The notes: generated by a model not told the origin, from the letters alone. A DNA stretch of 64,000 nucleotides from Capnocytophaga haemolytica (GCF_001553545.1 NZ_CP014227.1:1966501-2030500), one strand, 5' to 3'. Shown: positions 18,201-28,141, numbered from the stretch's first letter. Program-made: numbers and translations.

Positions 18201-21200
18201 CGGTAGCTGGTGCTGCTATTGGGATGATACCCCCTGCTGGCAGGGCAACATCTTGATAAAGCGTTTCTGTTGGGTTAGAGCCGTTGTCCAAACGTTCTAA
18301 TGTAAATTTATAGTTGCCTGTACCTCCTGTGGCTGCTACGGTAATCTGTGCCGTAGGTGCCGCACAAGTTTTCACCTTGGTGACGGTAGCCGTAGCCGTG
18401 ATGAGCGTTGTAGTGGTAAAGGTAATTGTATCGGCACAGCCGTTAACATCTTTTACTACTACGGTATGGCTTACCACTGGGGTTACTTTAAGTTCGAAGG
18501 CACGGTTTGCTTCTGTCCATACGATAGGCTGATCGGCAGCACCATCTAAACTGTAATAGTGTGAGCCTTGACCTACTTGGCTGAGAGTGATCTTCACTGG
18601 TACTAAGCCTGAAGGATCGCCGTAAGCCTCGCACATCATCGCTGTAGCACTCACTACATCAGGTGTAAGTTCTTTACCGATAACTACATTTGCCATCTGG
18701 CGACAACCGTAAGCATCCTCTACATATACATCCCAAGTGCCATCAGGCATATTGATGTACTGCGATTGTGTAGTAGTGCGGGTCATCACACTTGGCGTAT
18801 AAGGTGCACCTGAAGCTACCCAACCGTAGGTATAGGTTGCTGTACCACCTTCAATATTGAGCCAAGCCTTACCAAGGGTATTGCAAGTAGCCTTGTCGAA
18901 CGCCTTCATCTGTACCTTCAACTGTACGGCTGACTTCTTCACATCGAAGTGGTAAGCGTTGGTACAGTTGCTTGGTGACTCAGTAAAGACTATATAATAG
19001 CTACCTGCTGCCAAATTACTTGGGGTGGTATGTGCCGCTGTCAGTGGTGCTGGCACATTGCCCACGCCACCTGCTACTATATTATTGGTATTCTTATCGT
19101 AGATAGACCACGAAACTCCTGTAGTGCCTGCCTGCAAGCCGCTCAATGTGTAGGTCACCTTACCATCATTAGCCCCCGCACAAGTAGTATTGCTGCTAGT
19201 AGCGTTGATCACTAAGGTCGACTTAGTAGCCACTGGCATTGTAGCCTCTTGAGTATAGCGACACTTCGTATCGGCATTGTACATCACAAAGGTGTATTTT
19301 ACACCAGGGATAAGGTTTAGTATCTCAGCTTCTAATCCGCCGCCTGCTGTCTGACCTTTGTACCAAGTATCAACACCACCCGCGATCACGGTGTTGTTGG
19401 TAGTAAGTACGTTGCCGTGAGGTGGCGTTACAGGGTTCTGCAAGCCTGCACGGTATACAGTGAAGTATACGTTGGAAGTAAGAGATACATTTGCGGTACC
19501 TGCTGAGATTCCTACGAACATACTGTTGGTAGTCGCACAACTGTTTTGTGGGTTTGCACGGAAGGTCATTGTAGCTACATTAGGGTTCACTATAAGATCC
19601 GTATGGGTTTCGCAACCATTGGCATCAACTACTGTGATACTGTAAGTACCGTAGTTCAAGCCTGTGAATGGCACGTCAAAGCCTGAAGCCTGTGTAGGTA
19701 TATTCTGCGTCTTGACACCACCAAAGGTCTTATTCTCAATAGTAACCTCATAAGGTGCCTTACCACCACTGATCAGTTTCACAGCGATATCGGCATCGTT
19801 AGATGCACAGCCTATCTCCTTAGTAACTCTCGCACTTATCTGAAGCATTGGGTCGCTACCGATAGTGAAGGTTTGCGTCATCACACAGCCGCGGTCGTCA
19901 GTGATGCGGAGTGTGTAGGTACCTGCTGCTAAGGCTGTAGCGCTTTGTACCGCTCCACCACCGTCGAGCACCTCTACAGTATGCGACTGTGTACCTACGT
20001 GGTAATCTGACTTAGTAAGCTGCAATTCCCCGTTGGCTTTGCCACAAGTAGCGTTCTTAGTGCGGAGCGCTCCTATGGTAAGACGTGGTGGATCGGATTG
20101 CAGGGTTACAAAGTTCTCAGCCTTACACTCTGAACCGTCAGGCTGGTAAGTCACTTGGAACCTGAATTGTGTAGTACCTACCGCCGTAGTATTATAAGTT
20201 GCTGTGCTTGGGTGGGTTGCTATATTTGTCCACGTCAAGCCGTTATCAGTACTTACCCTAAAGGTCTTCGCCATTGTAGTAATACCGCCCTTGGCTGTAA
20301 GGGTATAGCTTACTGGCGTACCTTTACAGCTTGCGTACTGCTGTGAGGTAGGCGATACAGTGAGCTCAAGCACATCGTATATCTCGGTGCTTACCGTAGT
20401 AGTACAGCCGAAGCCGTCGGTTACTACAAAGGTATGTGCCCCTGCTGCTAAATCCTCAGGGAAGGTATAGCTATTACCTGCAAATACGTAGTTGTTCAAG
20501 CCGCCTACGCGTTTTACAGAATAGTTGCCATTACCGCTCAGTACGTTGATAAGCACTTGCTTTTGAGCACCTGTCGCGTAGCAATAGCTCAATGGCTCAG
20601 CAGTAGCAGAAAGGATTGCTTTATCCTTAATTTCAAAAGTGGTAGTGGTAGCACAGTTATTGCTATCGGTTACCGTTAGGGTGTAAACCCCTGCCGCTAA
20701 ACCAGTAGCATCTACTGGGTTCACACTTGGTCCTGCATTGCCTGTTACAGGCCCTGTCCAGTTGTATTTGTAGCCTGTAGAAGCTGGTGTACCACCGCTG
20801 GCTGACAAACGAACAACTGCAGTACCTGCTGCAAAGCAAGTTACCTTTTGCGTTTGCACTACCTTAGGCGTGATAGCTGAAGGCTCGCCTACTTTATAGC
20901 CGTTGTTAAGGGCAACCACACAGGCAGGGTTGGTAGCATCTTGTACGGCAAGAGTACCTGTTTGGGTAGCCGACAAGCCTGTTACAGTAAATACCCCTTG
21001 TGCATTAAGGGTTGTGGTACTCCAAGTGGCTTGGAGAGGGTCAATGCTGTACTTAATGCTGTTAGAGCTTGGGTTTACCACCCTTACAAGCATTGTACCA
21101 TCATTACCGCCGTGGCAAGTAGGTGGCGTTGGTGTGCCATACGCCTCTAAACGCATTTCCTTACCACGCTCTATATTGATGATCTTCTCTACTTTATTTT

Positions 21201-24200
21201 CGCAATAACGTGTAGGCTGACTTACTGCAATGTTATCTAACATATAAGTGAAAGATGTAGCCCCCATAACAGTAGAGGAGATCTTGATGCGTACCTTATT
21301 ATCAGTGATACCTGCCATTTCTGCGGCTGTAAAATTGAATTCTTTCTTAGTCCAGCCGTTCAAATAAGCATTACCATATAATCCTGATATATTCTTACTT
21401 GTAATAAATGTCCCATCGGATTTATAAAGTCCTGCTGAAAGGTTAAAGGAAGAAGCCGAAGTATGATTATAAGCTGATATATCAAAACTAATCTTCAATG
21501 GTTGATTCGGTTGTATATTATCTATATCCTTATTATAAGATAATTGCGAATCATAGTAAGCATATCTACCTCCTGTAGGATCTGTAAAGTTGATACTTCC
21601 AAGTGAAGTAGAAACGACTTTTACTATTACATCTGATATTGCCTTTTGTGGTAATACATCCAAATCAACTCCTTTGCCAAAATCTTCTCTAAATATTGCA
21701 TTATAAGCAGCATTGGTAGATACTGCCTCATAGTATACTGTTAAAGTATGGGTACCAGGGGTCAACTCACGGGTAAAGGTAGTACCTGTAAGGGTCTGGC
21801 GTGGGTCGCTGTCAATAGTATACTCGTAGGTTTGGCTTGCAGTGGTGTTGGTTATGGTCACCGTTACCACCCCGCTGCCCGTGTCGCACCTATAGGTAGG
21901 TACACTCACATCAACAGTAGGCTCTACATTAGGGGTCATCACCACTGAAAGTTCTACCCTACAACCATTATTATCTTTCACATATACAGTGCCTGAGCTA
22001 CCCATATAGCCTATGTTAGCAGCTCCATAGTTAGCTTCGCCATCAAAGCTATAGGTGTAAGGAGGGGTGCCACCGTGTACATTAGTAACTGCCACCTTGT
22101 ACATCTTAGGTGTTCGGGTACTGCACGACTTGTCCTCTAATATAGTTACATAAGCTTTTAATGGGTCTTTAGGGGGTGCTATGGTAATAGGCTTCTTGGT
22201 GTAGGTACACATCGTACCCCCTACTGGGGCAAGTATCTCTACCTCGTAGGTACCTGCTGCAAGGCCTGTAAAGAGTCCACCGCTGCTTGTTTTATAAGCG
22301 GTAGTGGTGCTACGGGTACCGTCAGCCTTTAATTGGTAGAGGTTTACGGTACGGTTCTGGTTAGGCACATCAAATATCACATTGATATTACCTGCGTTCG
22401 GACTGCTTTCGCACTTGATCTCTTGTGTAGCCGAGATAGTAAAGCTGTGTGGGCTTGGGGGAGTTACGGTTACAGGGTTAGAGATCGCAAAAGCACCATT
22501 TTGGGTATCACCCACGATAAATTTGTATTCGCCCACTTGGGTAATCCCTGGTACATCTGCCTCAGCATAGGTGTCAGTAACCCCTTGGGTAGCTATTGGT
22601 GTGTTAGATGGTGCTACAGCCGTTGTGCCATTGGCATAACGTTGTACGCCATCAACCGCCCAAATAAAGAAGCGGTAAGTAGGTTTACCTCCTTCAGCCT
22701 CAAAGCGGAAGCGGGCAGTGTTACAATCCTTCCAGCTAATGAACTTAGCCTTCATCGTCATTGTGGTACGCTTCTCTATGGTAAAGTTATCAGTGTACTC
22801 ACAGTTAGGTATCTGTGGTGAGGTCACCACAATGCGGTAAGTACCTTCTGCCAAGTCTGTAATACGCGTTTCGTTGGTAGTGATATTGAGCGTCTTATAA
22901 GGAGAGCCTCCTGATGTGTACACCTTAATATTATAGGTAACCCCAGTACTATTGAGCTGCAACTTCACTGATCCTCGTGAGAAGTTAGTCTCGTGGATAA
23001 TATCACTCACCGAACCTGATAAGCCATTATTGAATACCTCGAAGTAATAGTACTGAGTACAACCTGCATTGTCAAACTTGAGGCGGTATTTACCCACACT
23101 CGAGCTATTGATGGTAAAAGTAGGGTTGCTATGGAGGTCGCCCCAGCAGCCGTCGTTAGTATTTCGGCAGTTAGCTGAGGACTCAGTACAGCTACCATTC
23201 CATTTTTGCCATTTGTACTGTGTATTGACATAGCTTACAGTGAGGTTCTTGCTACCGCCGTTGCAGAGGTAGAAGTGGCTTGTCCAGCTGCCATCACCAG
23301 CACACTCAGCCCCTACTCCACCTGCTTGTGCACGGATAGGGTCGGTAGTAGTGGATACCGTGTCAAACTGTATGGTCTCAGTGCTTGTAAGGTTGCGACC
23401 GTTGCAGTTCTTAGTCTTCACTACGGAGTAAGTGCCTGCTGTGTTAGCACCTATAAACTGGTAAGTAGTTTGTGCAGCATCGAGGGTGCCATTCACATAC
23501 CACTGATAGCTATCAAAGCCTTGCTCAGCGGTGAGGTTCATTGGGCTACCACAGAACACCTCTTGGCGTGTACAGCCTGAGGTATCAATATTCATAGGGT
23601 TAGTGCCTTGCTTTGCCTGTGGTGCTACACTACAAGCAGGAGTGCTGCTACCATAGCTCAAGCTATAAGCTGCCTCGAAGTAGTTACCACAAGGCTTCTG
23701 AGCATCAGCACAGCTGCCTTTATGCTTGAGCGGTATCTTGATAACACGCTCAGCTGTGCCTGTGCCCAAAGTAGCTGCAGGGATCGTAATGATATAGCTG
23801 TTGGTGCCTGCATTGTAAGAGGCTGTTGGCTCAGCTGAGCCTTGCTTAGCCCCGCTGGTATTGACATTGCCATTACGCTGAATGATAGTAGCATCAGGCA
23901 AGGTAACGGTAAGCGAAGCAGCGCCAATAGCTTGTGCACCTGTATTGCGATATCTTATTTCGTAGATAAACTCTTCACCTGGGGTAAGCGCTGTAATAGG
24001 TGCTCCCGAGGTATTGGTGTAACGTGCAGAAGCATCCATCTTCAAGGCTGAAGAATTCACAGTAACCGCAAATGAGCAAGTAGCTACATTACCTGCTGGG
24101 TCAGTGAAGGTATATACTACAGTAGTTACCCCCACAGGGAATTCATAGCCTGAAGCATAGTTGCGCGAAACAGTTATCGGCTGGCAAGTATCGGTAGCAG

Positions 24201-26913
24201 TAGGCTCACCCCAGCTTGCCTTAGCACTACACTTGCCTGCAGTGGCTACCAGCGTAATATTAGCAGGGCAGCGCGAAATAGTAGGTGGTGTAGTATCAAC
24301 AGGTAGGTTGACAGTAACGCGCTTATTGCGAGGAGTTGTAGCCCCACAGCCTACATTAGCACGCATCTGGTACTCTACCTCGAAGGTAGTAGTCTCGCTG
24401 ATCACCTGCGAGTAAGAGCGACCTGTAGCAATAGGTGTAGAGGTCTTGCGCGTGCCACCAGCAGTAAGCTCAAACCAACGGATATCAAACAAGTTCTCCG
24501 ACAAACCAACATTGAGTACTGCGTTATCACCTTTACAACGGGGTTGAGAGCTGATGGTTATAGGAGGATTAAAGGCTGCATTGATCTTTACTTCCACATT
24601 AGCCCCTGGAGATACTTGACATTGGTGTTGCGCCTGTACAATATATTGTCCATCAGCTAAGTTATTAAATGCCCAAAAAGTATTATCAGGATCAGTAGCC
24701 TGTAATGTCTTTGTTCTAAAAATAGTGGTAGGAGCTGATGCCTTATATAAATTAAAGGTGAGTGGGTAAACTACATTTTGCCCCGTAACATCAGCAACAA
24801 TAATACCTGAACCACTTGAGGCACTACAAGCCGTAGAGGTGATAACGGGCTCAAGTGGATTGGTACGCTTTATTTCAAAAGGCTTTTGTGCACTATGGTT
24901 ATACACTTTTCCATTTACCCCTACCCCATTAATGGCAGTGGTTTCCAATTGCATAAACAGATCGCCATTAGCCAGTTCGTAATAAAGGTTTTTTACTTTT
25001 AAGGCGTACTTTCCTGCCAATATGTTGTTAAACGCACTCTTAGGGTTCTTTATAATCTGCCCTGTTGATATATAAACACCTGGACTACTTTCTTTCATCA
25101 ACTCAACGTGAACACGATCAGGTATTTTATAAAGGAAACCTACATCATATGTCACTGACCCATTAGAGCAGTTATGGCTTTCACTAAAGGTATCCTTCTG
25201 TGTTCTGAGTAGGTTAATATCAATTGTTTGTTGAACAGTATTGTTACAATTATCTTTTATCTCAATGATATATTTACCTGCAGGGAGATCACCCCAACCA
25301 AAGCGATTTCGCCCAGAAGCATTAGCAGTCTGCGTAAGTGGGAAAGTAATAGTCTTAGTTTCTGTTTCACCAAAAGGTAAGCGTGTAGCAAAAGAGTATG
25401 ACGTCTTGCCATCAGCACGCTTGAGGTTTATAGTCAGTGGGAAATTAAATTCAGTAGAAAGGGCCTCAATGACGAAACCTCCTGTACCTTCAAAGACACC
25501 TCTTACTTGCTTCAGATCGTCAAAAACTCTATTGAGGGTCGTACTAGCTGGCTTTACATTATATTCTCTTGTACAAATCTCGTAACAGCCATTAGGGTGC
25601 CTAAACTTAAATCGATAAGTACCTGCTCCTGATGCGGTGAGGTCAACCACATCACGGCTTACCCAGGTACCTACTGGGCCTACAAACTGACCTGCTGCAT
25701 TTTTCTTCTCAGCTACAAAGTTTCCATTAGCATAAGCGTATTGGAAATAGTACATATAATTAAGTATAGGAGAGCCTGTTCTCATATCAGTTAAGTCTTT
25801 CCTTACAAAATCACGGAACATTTCCCACTTGAGTGTAGGAGTAGTTCCACAGGTATTTACGCTTCTATCCTGTGCTGACATACCAAAGCCACAAGTAGTA
25901 GGCTTAAATATTGATTGAGGAAACTCTATCTCGTGAACGATGGTATTTTTTCCACCATTAATAGTAATACGAATCTTATCGCCTGGTTCAAATACATAAC
26001 CTGTATTATATGTAGAACCACTGAAAGGTGGGTTGAAAGATCCTTTACTTGCTGGGTTAAGATATTCTATTTTAGCTCTATTATTGAAATAAGTATTCAC
26101 TGCCGTCTTATTAGTTACATCTTCGTCGACAGACTTATTATCCGATTTTCTATCAAGAGTAATACCGAGTTTGTATTTACAATTCAGGTCAGGCTCGAGT
26201 GTAGTAAAACGGATTTTTATTTCATAACAGCTTGGTGCTTTCCCGTCAACTGCGGGAATGACTACATCTGTAATTCTGCGTTCCTCACCACATAAAGAGG
26301 TAGGACCTCCTTGGTCTTTAACCACCACAACCACTGTTTTATTTGCCTCCAAACGCTCAGAGGCTGTACCTTGAATAGTGATATAATTACTACCTGAAGG
26401 ACGTGTTTTTGAGACAGGAGCTACCAATTGATGCCCTGCTCCATCTTCAACACTTACCAAGAATGGCCCAATACCCCCCGAAGGAATTTTGAACTGTATC
26501 TGCCCATCGTATTGTGCTGCACAAGAGGGGGCTATGGTTTTCAGGTCAGTGATATTCATCAACTTATATGAAGAGTTGATATAGACAGATTTTACCGCTG
26601 TGGCTGAACCACTTGGGTCAGTAACGGTAACTGTATACATTCCCTCCGCTAAGTCGTTGAACTGATAGGTAGCTGGTGATCCACTCATCGCTTGATAAGT
26701 AGGCGCTCCCTTAGGCTTAGTGAGTTCGACCATATAGCTACCCGAAAGTGCACAACCTGCTGGTGCAGGACTCTTAGGGGTTGCTACCACCTTGAGCGTT
26801 GCATCGCTATAGCAAGTACCTGCTGTAGGAGTCAGCTGTACATCAATACACTGCTGAGCGTACCCTACACCCGCTAAAATAAAAAATGAAATTGCAGTAA
26901 GAAACCTTTTCAT
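15256..26913 (-). CDS. Giant (3885 aa) T9SS-exported repeat adhesin, SprB-like
   Basis: Signal peptide ending at about 19 (GVGYAQ). Residues 1 to about 860 hold divergent Ig-like modules. A HYR domain lies at about 873-955 (TTPPTISRCPANITL; VTTVVYTFTDPAGNVATCSF), then a DUF11-like region (about 958-1090). Most of the rest is SprB-like repeats of 70-100 residues, at least 16 of them, each ending in a form of LAAGTYTLTVTDxNGC. One foreign-looking jelly-roll domain interrupts them at about 1738-1908. The last 85 residues are a T9SS type B sorting domain (FIPNNFTPNGDGENDTW; IYDRYGRRLKTL; PSGDYWYIVEL). It should be a cell-surface adhesin, with gliding or attachment likely. No porP/sprF partner is adjacent. 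Single-gene unit with its own promoter and terminator. Confidence 0.92.
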   Translation of the reverse strand: MKRFLTAISFFILAGVGYAQQCIDVQLTPTAGTCYSDATLKVVATPKSPAPAGCALSGSYMVELTKPKGAPTYQAMSGSPATYQFNDLAEGMYTVTVTDPSGSATAVKSVYINSSYKLMNITDLKTIAPSCAAQYDGQIQFKIPSGGIGPFLVSVEDGAGHQLVAPVSKTRPSGSNYITIQGTASERLEANKTVVVVVKDQGGPTSLCGEERRITDVVIPAVDGKAPSCYEIKIRFTTLEPDLNCKYKLGITLDRKSDNKSVDEDVTNKTAVNTYFNNRAKIEYLNPASKGSFNPPFSGSTYNTGYVFEPGDKIRITINGGKNTIVHEIEFPQSIFKPTTCGFGMSAQDRSVNTCGTTPTLKWEMFRDFVRKDLTDMRTGSPILNYMYYFQYAYANGNFVAEKKNAAGQFVGPVGTWVSRDVVDLTASGAGTYRFKFRHPNGCYEICTREYNVKPASTTLNRVFDDLKQVRGVFEGTGGFVIEALSTEFNFPLTINLKRADGKTSYSFATRLPFGETETKTITFPLTQTANASGRNRFGWGDLPAGKYIIEIKDNCNNTVQQTIDINLLRTQKDTFSESHNCSNGSVTYDVGFLYKIPDRVHVELMKESSPGVYISTGQIIKNPKSAFNNILAGKYALKVKNLYYELANGDLFMQLETTAINGVGVNGKVYNHSAQKPFEIKRTNPLEPVITSTACSASSGSGIIVADVTGQNVVYPLTFNLYKASAPTTIFRTKTLQATDPDNTFWAFNNLADGQYIVQAQHQCQVSPGANVEVKINAAFNPPITISSQPRCKGDNAVLNVGLSENLFDIRWFELTAGGTRKTSTPIATGRSYSQVISETTTFEVEYQMRANVGCGATTPRNKRVTVNLPVDTTPPTISRCPANITLVATAGKCSAKASWGEPTATDTCQPITVSRNYASGYEFPVGVTTVVYTFTDPAGNVATCSFAVTVNSSALKMDASARYTNTSGAPITALTPGEEFIYEIRYRNTGAQAIGAASLTVTLPDATIIQRNGNVNTSGAKQGSAEPTASYNAGTNSYIITIPAATLGTGTAERVIKIPLKHKGSCADAQKPCGNYFEAAYSLSYGSSTPACSVAPQAKQGTNPMNIDTSGCTRQEVFCGSPMNLTAEQGFDSYQWYVNGTLDAAQTTYQFIGANTAGTYSVVKTKNCNGRNLTSTETIQFDTVSTTTDPIRAQAGGVGAECAGDGSWTSHFYLCNGGSKNLTVSYVNTQYKWQKWNGSCTESSANCRNTNDGCWGDLHSNPTFTINSSSVGKYRLKFDNAGCTQYYYFEVFNNGLSGSVSDIIHETNFSRGSVKLQLNSTGVTYNIKVYTSGGSPYKTLNITTNETRITDLAEGTYRIVVTSPQIPNCEYTDNFTIEKRTTMTMKAKFISWKDCNTARFRFEAEGGKPTYRFFIWAVDGVQRYANGTTAVAPSNTPIATQGVTDTYAEADVPGITQVGEYKFIVGDTQNGAFAISNPVTVTPPSPHSFTISATQEIKCESSPNAGNINVIFDVPNQNRTVNLYQLKADGTRSTTTAYKTSSGGLFTGLAAGTYEVEILAPVGGTMCTYTKKPITIAPPKDPLKAYVTILEDKSCSTRTPKMYKVAVTNVHGGTPPYTYSFDGEANYGAANIGYMGSSGTVYVKDNNGCRVELSVVMTPNVEPTVDVSVPTYRCDTGSGVVTVTITNTTASQTYEYTIDSDPRQTLTGTTFTRELTPGTHTLTVYYEAVSTNAAYNAIFREDFGKGVDLDVLPQKAISDVIVKVVSTSLGSINFTDPTGGRYAYYDSQLSYNKDIDNIQPNQPLKISFDISAYNHTSASSFNLSAGLYKSDGTFITSKNISGLYGNAYLNGWTKKEFNFTAAEMAGITDNKVRIKISSTVMGATSFTYMLDNIAVSQPTRYCENKVEKIINIERGKEMRLEAYGTPTPPTCHGGNDGTMLVRVVNPSSNSIKYSIDPLQATWSTTTLNAQGVFTVTGLSATQTGTLAVQDATNPACVVALNNGYKVGEPSAITPKVVQTQKVTCFAAGTAVVRLSASGGTPASTGYKYNWTGPVTGNAGPSVNPVDATGLAAGVYTLTVTDSNNCATTTTFEIKDKAILSATAEPLSYCYATGAQKQVLINVLSGNGNYSVKRVGGLNNYVFAGNSYTFPEDLAAGAHTFVVTDGFGCTTTVSTEIYDVLELTVSPTSQQYASCKGTPVSYTLTAKGGITTMAKTFRVSTDNGLTWTNIATHPSTATYNTTAVGTTQFRFQVTYQPDGSECKAENFVTLQSDPPRLTIGALRTKNATCGKANGELQLTKSDYHVGTQSHTVEVLDGGGAVQSATALAAGTYTLRITDDRGCVMTQTFTIGSDPMLQISARVTKEIGCASNDADIAVKLISGGKAPYEVTIENKTFGGVKTQNIPTQASGFDVPFTGLNYGTYSITVVDANGCETHTDLIVNPNVATMTFRANPQNSCATTNSMFVGISAGTANVSLTSNVYFTVYRAGLQNPVTPPHGNVLTTNNTVIAGGVDTWYKGQTAGGGLEAEILNLIPGVKYTFVMYNADTKCRYTQEATMPVATKSTLVINATSSNTTCAGANDGKVTYTLSGLQAGTTGVSWSIYDKNTNNIVAGGVGNVPAPLTAAHTTPSNLAAGSYYIVFTESPSNCTNAYHFDVKKSAVQLKVQMKAFDKATCNTLGKAWLNIEGGTATYTYGWVASGAPYTPSVMTRTTTQSQYINMPDGTWDVYVEDAYGCRQMANVVIGKELTPDVVSATAMMCEAYGDPSGLVPVKITLSQVGQGSHYYSLDGAADQPIVWTEANRAFELKVTPVVSHTVVVKDVNGCADTITFTTTTLITATATVTKVKTCAAPTAQITVAATGGTGNYKFTLERLDNGSNPTETLYQDVALPAGGIIPIAAPATEGRYRISLYDSETENCPIVKEVELRDPVQPNVADAVVDGTDEQCNLGLGVAGTGSIQITMPTDADSYTFQITNAVDNTTGTPLAGFTLPMAPSTSASHQATFNNLHGTVIGVEYTIKVTSAATGCEALVTKVLYSAEPLTLEEGVITATQYECAGAGAMAMPKITVDTAKIKGGKAPYITEFYKGGTLVGTGTEYTLTDLNGGTFYVTVKDASGACTTNTKSVTVAPAFELKTVSVTSTQSITCSQLEEVTITANVAPTYIAGTPLRFMISSNNGYSEVRTVSATTINLTGAKGLPVGNYTIEVVNEKTGCSITGVYQVKNPNTFEVEALNPVRAQCHNDFGAITLRVVDKDLSNGDQSTNGFTYTITSVSNPSMTPLTGTVAGNVTTITGQLKGGSYDIVATVSGVGCNIPATRFTIPSNPAEMKIEAKQKVSVDCANQNGVASVYVVGGQETYTITLTNAATGVAHTQSDVTTGSPGVEFGGLDAGTYNITIKDALGCTQVTGTLSVTIDPYNGINTSTISVTTQSITCVDAKDGKLRIEGVQGGTRPYHYILVRTSATGSQLPPVATNDDHAEFTGIEPGTYRIDIVDAKNCSITLAGTYQFDNPTPITADINTTASSFYTCYGTNNGSVVVHNIAGGTGSYTVDIIRADTKQKITTGHTGVAAGSSELFDNLSPTPAGTFYQVVIVDTNKCTMTRTLSFTVQEFPDIAINYVEQEGTCEANTNNFKDFLVVSFRNKNIDFTNITYSLNGGPATTFTRTVGNIAYIDNYNRGVRSQTIEVTYTAVAPLTGVCTSTKDFSVVTMTALALTQVSNTTMNTIEVKATGGITTAVKGYTYYFNGVSQDGNPVYKLRPRDPERVVGDVHIKIIEVKVEDAEGCTRTMTIEQPYIDLFIPNNFTPNGDGENDTWKPENVENNMNTRIHIYDRYGRRLKTLKPGEGWDGKYDGKEMPSGDYWYIVELNDELYDKREFYGNFTLYR

Positions 26914-26951
26914 AAGAACACGTAATTAGTGTATATAATTCTCTTAGGTTG

Positions 26952-26981
26952 CAAATGTATGAAGTTTTTTACAAATCGCAA
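26952..26981 (-). promoter_or_regulatory. Promoter of the giant adhesin gene
   Basis: Minus-strand TACATTTG (26952-26959) preceded by TTG (26979-26981) with a 19-base spacer, 38 bases upstream of the ATG. It fits both -7 and -33 of the Bacteroidota sigma factor. Confidence 0.75.
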
Positions 26982-27135
26982 TACCCTCAGGTTGTAAAAA
27001 AGTTACAATTACCTTCGAAATCAATTTAATTACCTTAGAAACAATGATTTATAAATGTGTTAAAATAAAGTTAAAGTGTGTAGTAGTGGTAAAAAATACA
27101 CAATTTATGTAAAATCTGTGAGTCAAAAAGCTAAA

Positions 27136-27166
27136 AAAGGCTGCTCAAAAATTATGAACAGCCTTT
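27136..27166 (-). terminator. Terminator downstream of the nucleotidase pair
   Basis: 12-bp stem with one mismatch (27136-27147 with 27155-27166), A/T-rich on both sides, 63 bases past the metallophosphatase stop. Confidence 0.7.
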
Positions 27167-27193
27167 CATTTTTTTAGGGTAAGGTTATCCCTT

Positions 27194-27226
27194 CGATACG
27201 TCTTCGTTACCTATCCGTTGTGACAC
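27194..27226. repeat. Undecad array: CG every 11 bp, three units
   Basis: CG at 27194, 27205 and 27216 with TTCG joining the first two units. It lies directly after the metallophosphatase stop. Its middle segment (CTTCGTTAC, then ATCCGTT) recurs in the array at 54947-54979. Confidence 0.5.
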
Positions 27227-27228
27227 TC

Positions 27229-28137
27229 TTACACCTCAATAGCTACGGCTTTATTCTTCACCAATTGCTCTTCCTCAAAGAAGAAATCGATGCGCCCTAA
27301 GTTAAGTCCGAAGCAACCTACTTGGTTTACTAAGGTGGTGTTACCTTTTTTATTGGTAACTAAGGTAGGGCGTGGTAGGAAGGTATGCGTATGCCCGCCG
27401 ATGATCAGGTTGAGGTATGAGGTTTGTTCGGCTACTTTTAGGTCGCTAACTTTATCCTCATTTTTGTACTCATAACCTAAGTGGGAGAGAGCGATGATCA
27501 AGTCGCACTTTTCCTCATCGTGGAGCTTGCGTTCCATATCTTGGGCAATGCCAATCGGGTCGAGGTAGACCGTCTCTTTATACATAGCTTTATTTACCAA
27601 GCCTTCCAGCTCGATGCCTAAGCCGAAAACACCTACTTTCACCCCGTCGACCATATAGGTTTTGTAAGGTTTGGTATGCCCGTTGAGCAGGGTTTTGCTT
27701 ACATCGTAATTAGAGATGATAAAATCGAAATCGGCATTAGGTAACTGTGCATAAAGCCCTTCGATGCCATTGTCGAAGTCGTGGTTACCAAAGGTAGCGG
27801 CGTCATATTTAAGCATCGACATCAGTTTGAACTCAAGGGCACCACCGTAGAAGTTGAAGTAAGGCGTACCTTGGAAGATGTCGCCTGCGTCAAAGAGCAG
27901 TGTGTTAGGGTTTTCCTTGCGTATCTCATTGATGAGCGTTGCGCGCCTTGCTACGCCTCCACGGTCGGGATTGCGTGTATCGGTGGCAGGGAAAGGGTCG
28001 ATATGGCTGTGCACATCATTGGTGTGCAAGATGGTGATCTGCTTTGCGTGGCTTGGTTTCATTGAGAGGGAGAAGCCGCCCATCCCTACTAAGAGCGAAG
28101 TTGCTCCTATATTCTTTAAAAATGTTCTTCTTTCCAT
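27229..28137 (-). CDS. 5'-nucleotidase-type metallophosphatase, N-terminal half of a split enzyme
   Basis: 302 aa from the ATG at 28137, 4 bases after the upstream stop; an in-frame start seven codons earlier would overlap that gene. The N terminus MERRTFLKNIGATSLLVGMG is a Tat-like twin-Arg signal. Metal motifs of the calcineurin-like UshA/5'-nucleotidase family are present: ILHTNDVHSHID, FDAGDIFQGTPY, TFGNHDFDNG, ALSHLGYEY and IIGGHTHTFL. The catalytic His-Asp dyad loop GNHD is intact. The substrate-binding C-terminal domain is encoded by the preceding gene, so the pair probably forms one periplasmic nucleotidase. Confidence 0.9.
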   Translation of the reverse strand: MERRTFLKNIGATSLLVGMGGFSLSMKPSHAKQITILHTNDVHSHIDPFPATDTRNPDRGGVARRATLINEIRKENPNTLLFDAGDIFQGTPYFNFYGGALEFKLMSMLKYDAATFGNHDFDNGIEGLYAQLPNADFDFIISNYDVSKTLLNGHTKPYKTYMVDGVKVGVFGLGIELEGLVNKAMYKETVYLDPIGIAQDMERKLHDEEKCDLIIALSHLGYEYKNEDKVSDLKVAEQTSYLNLIIGGHTHTFLPRPTLVTNKKGNTTLVNQVGCFGLNLGRIDFFFEEEQLVKNKAVAIEV

Positions 28138-28141
28138 CGTG

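Larger units (their letters stand above)
26914..27228. other. Spacer upstream of the adhesin gene and downstream of the nucleotidase
   Basis: 315 bases: the adhesin promoter (26952-26981), an AT-rich stretch, a hairpin terminator (27136-27166) and an 11-bp CG array (27194-27226). No ORF. Confidence 0.7.

Noticed and set aside
22333..22821. 162-codon ORF opposite the giant adhesin gene
   Set aside because: The sense frame is continuous and typical T9SS adhesin; the antisense text has no family features.
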